Shown here: positions 6,665 to 7,912 of the stretch, in pieces | Position numbering within the stretch: the first letter of the stretch is position 1 | Layout: every line of letters begins with the position of its first letter | NCBI GenBank assembly: GCA_002071245.1 | Contig: MWEV01000132.1 | Location: 1-7,912 of the forward strand | Reading direction: 5' to 3' | DNA from: Deltaproteobacteria bacterium ADurb.Bin026 | GTDB taxonomy: Bacteria > Desulfobacterota > Syntrophorhabdia > Syntrophorhabdales > Syntrophorhabdaceae | DNA length: 7,912 nucleotides | The notes under the pieces: model-generated | The model's input: only the letters and a program-made list of their open reading frames with translations | Database searches by the model: none | Told to the model about the DNA's origin: nothing | Position numbers and translations under genes: made by a program

Positions 6665-6737
6665 CGCCAGACCACAAATATCGAACCGCAGCGTATCAGC
6701 AGACTCTAAATATTATCTATGCTGTATCGAATTAATG
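6665..6737. other. Convergent gap between tldD and dapL
   Basis: This 73-bp non-coding space separates two converging genes. A weak interrupted stem (CAGC at 6697-6700 with GCTG at 6721-6724) is present, but there is no GC-rich stem followed by a T-run in either direction. Termination here may be Rho-dependent or may occur inside a coding end. Confidence 0.6.
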
Positions 6738-7901
6738 TCAGATTTTTAGCGACTTAAGCCTTTTTATCGCTTCATCAATACGGTCTTCATCAATTGTAAT
6801 TGCAATCCTGAAGTAGCCTTCTCCTTCGTCGCCAAAACCACTACCGGGTGTCACTACTATCCCAGTCTCCTCGATGAGTTTTTCGCAGAAGTCAGCAGAC
6901 GTATAACCTTCTGGAACCTTTGCCCAAATATAGAACGTCGCGAGCGGCTTAGTAACGTTTATACCGACTGTTTTCAATCCTTCAACCACAGCATCCCTAC
7001 GACGTTGAAATATCTTTTTGATATCTTCAACAGAGTTTTGGCTTCCTGTTAACGCCTCGATGCCCGCCACTTGGATAGCCTGAAAAACACCTGAATCCAC
7101 ATTGGTTTTTAATTTTCCAAGATTGTATATAGCATCCTTGTTACCCACTGCAAAACCTATTCTCCATCCAGTCATACAATAGGTTTTAGAAAGAGAATGA
7201 AACTCTACGGAGTATTTCTTATCCTTGTCGAATTCGAGTATACTTCTCGGTTTATATCCATCGTAAGCGATTTCACTGTATGCCGCATCATGACATATCA
7301 GAATATTGTACTTTTCGGCAATTTTAAGGGTATTTTCGAAGAAGTCATCCTTTGCATGAGCGCCAGTGGGGTTGTTAGGATAATTGATGAACATGATTTT
7401 GGCTTTGTATAGAATATCTTCGGGAATCAGATCAAACCTTGGTAAAAAACCGTTTTCTTCTTTTAGAGGCATGATATAAGGGTTGCCACCAGCAAGAATG
7501 GTCATGATTTTATATACAGGATACCCGGGAGAAGGCACCAGGGCAATATCCCCGTTTTCTACATAAGCCCAAGGCATATGTGCGATGCCTTCCTTAGAAC
7601 CAATCAATGTTACAACCTCATCTTTTGGGTCCAATGTCACTTCAAATCTCTTTTTATACCACTCTGAAACTGCCTGCCTGAACTCAAGCATACCCTCATA
7701 GCTTGGGTAGCGGTGGTTTTTCGGGTCATAAATAGCCTCTTTCATCTTTTCAATAATATTTTTAGGTGTTGGTATATCTGGGTCACCGATGCCGAAATCT
7801 ATCAAATCTATCCCTCTGCTTTTTGCCTCTGTCTTTTTCTTATCAATTCTCGCAAAAAGATAGGGGGGTATTTTTTCAACTCTTAATGCTGGTTTTACCA
7901 T
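6738..7901 (-). CDS. dapL: LL-diaminopimelate aminotransferase-type class I/II PLP aminotransferase
   Basis: The likely reaction converts L-tetrahydrodipicolinate to LL-2,6-diaminopimelate with glutamate as amino donor. This one-step shortcut feeds lysine and peptidoglycan synthesis in the cytoplasm without the succinylase or acetylase steps. The 387-residue protein is a complete fold-type I enzyme. It has FGIGDPDIPTP (36-46), YPSYEGMLEFRQAV (65-78), GSKEGIAHMPWAY (101-113, cofactor loop), NYPNNPTG (173-180), HDAAYSEIAYDG (204-215, Asp205 for the pyridine nitrogen), HSLSKTYCMTGWRIGFAVG (235-253, Lys239 binding PLP), and FRIAIT (364-369, Arg365 for the alpha-carboxylate). The SLSKTY.MTGWRIGFAVG block and length resemble bacterial DapL. 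An alanine/aspartate-type aminotransferase of the same subgroup remains possible because specificity is not decided by these motifs. ATG at 7901 follows a strong Shine-Dalgarno. It converges on tldD. Confidence 0.82.
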   Translation of the reverse strand: MVKPALRVEKIPPYLFARIDKKKTEAKSRGIDLIDFGIGDPDIPTPKNIIEKMKEAIYDPKNHRYPSYEGMLEFRQAVSEWYKKRFEVTLDPKDEVVTLIGSKEGIAHMPWAYVENGDIALVPSPGYPVYKIMTILAGGNPYIMPLKEENGFLPRFDLIPEDILYKAKIMFINYPNNPTGAHAKDDFFENTLKIAEKYNILICHDAAYSEIAYDGYKPRSILEFDKDKKYSVEFHSLSKTYCMTGWRIGFAVGNKDAIYNLGKLKTNVDSGVFQAIQVAGIEALTGSQNSVEDIKKIFQRRRDAVVEGLKTVGINVTKPLATFYIWAKVPEGYTSADFCEKLIEETGIVVTPGSGFGDEGEGYFRIAITIDEDRIDEAIKRLKSLKI

Positions 7902-7912
7902 TTTTCTCTCCT
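7902..7912 (-). promoter_or_regulatory. Shine-Dalgarno of dapL
   Basis: On the minus strand the window edge reads AGGAG (7912-7908) followed by six bases and then the ATG at 7901. This near-perfect ribosome binding site fixes the dapL start. It is much stronger than those of the other genes in the window. The promoter lies outside. Confidence 0.85.

Noticed and set aside
6697..6724. Possible terminator stem between tldD and dapL
   Set aside because: The stem is only 4 plus 3 bp with a bulge and is not followed by a T-run on either strand.
7197..7412. A 71-residue plus-strand frame inside dapL
   Set aside because: It is antisense to the PLP-binding region of a complete aminotransferase and has no recognisable features.

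Overview
The window is AT-rich, gene-dense bacterial chromosomal DNA with seven complete protein-coding genes and one gene cut by the left edge. I see no rRNA, tRNA, CRISPR array, transposase or phage gene. The gene content suggests an anaerobic, Gram-negative-type bacterium: a HgdB/BcrB-type iron-sulfur protein, a DUF4911 protein, LL-diaminopimelate aminotransferase (DapL), and a GT39 membrane glycosyltransferase. Desulfobacterota (former Deltaproteobacteria) or a nearby phylum would fit, but this is an inference from gene content and not a phylogenetic result.

Left block (1-1496, plus strand). The 3' two-thirds of tsaD (tRNA t6A37 threonylcarbamoyltransferase) is followed after 6 nt by rsmA/ksgA (16S rRNA A1518/A1519 dimethyltransferase). 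These form an RNA-modification pair serving translation. rsmA runs tail to tail into, and overlaps by 21 bp, a minus-strand gene for an ArnT/PMT-type (GT39) polytopic glycosyltransferase (3188-1476). That protein lacks the usual Asp of the family's DE motif.

Divergent intergenic region (3189-3394, 206 bp, the longest gene-free stretch). It holds two good sigma-70-like promoters, one in each direction. The minus-strand promoter sits so close to the apparent TTG start of the glycosyltransferase gene that either the message is leaderless or the true start lies further inside.

Central block (3395-6664, plus strand). This is a tight four-gene operon: an isoprenylcysteine-methyltransferase/PEMT-like membrane protein, a short lone HgdB/COG1775-type (2-hydroxyacyl-CoA dehydratase-like) protein with three positioned Cys, a 72-residue DUF4911-like protein, and the metalloprotease TldD. 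Gaps are 24 nt, 2 nt, and an 8-nt overlap. The usual partners are absent from the window: no HgdA/HgdC for the dehydratase-like protein and no TldE/PmbA for TldD. This is the least explained part of the window and the best candidate for an undescribed functional module.

Right block (7901-6738, minus strand). A complete dapL-type aminotransferase of lysine/peptidoglycan precursor synthesis has a strong Shine-Dalgarno at the window edge. It converges on tldD across 73 bp in which I see no convincing terminator.
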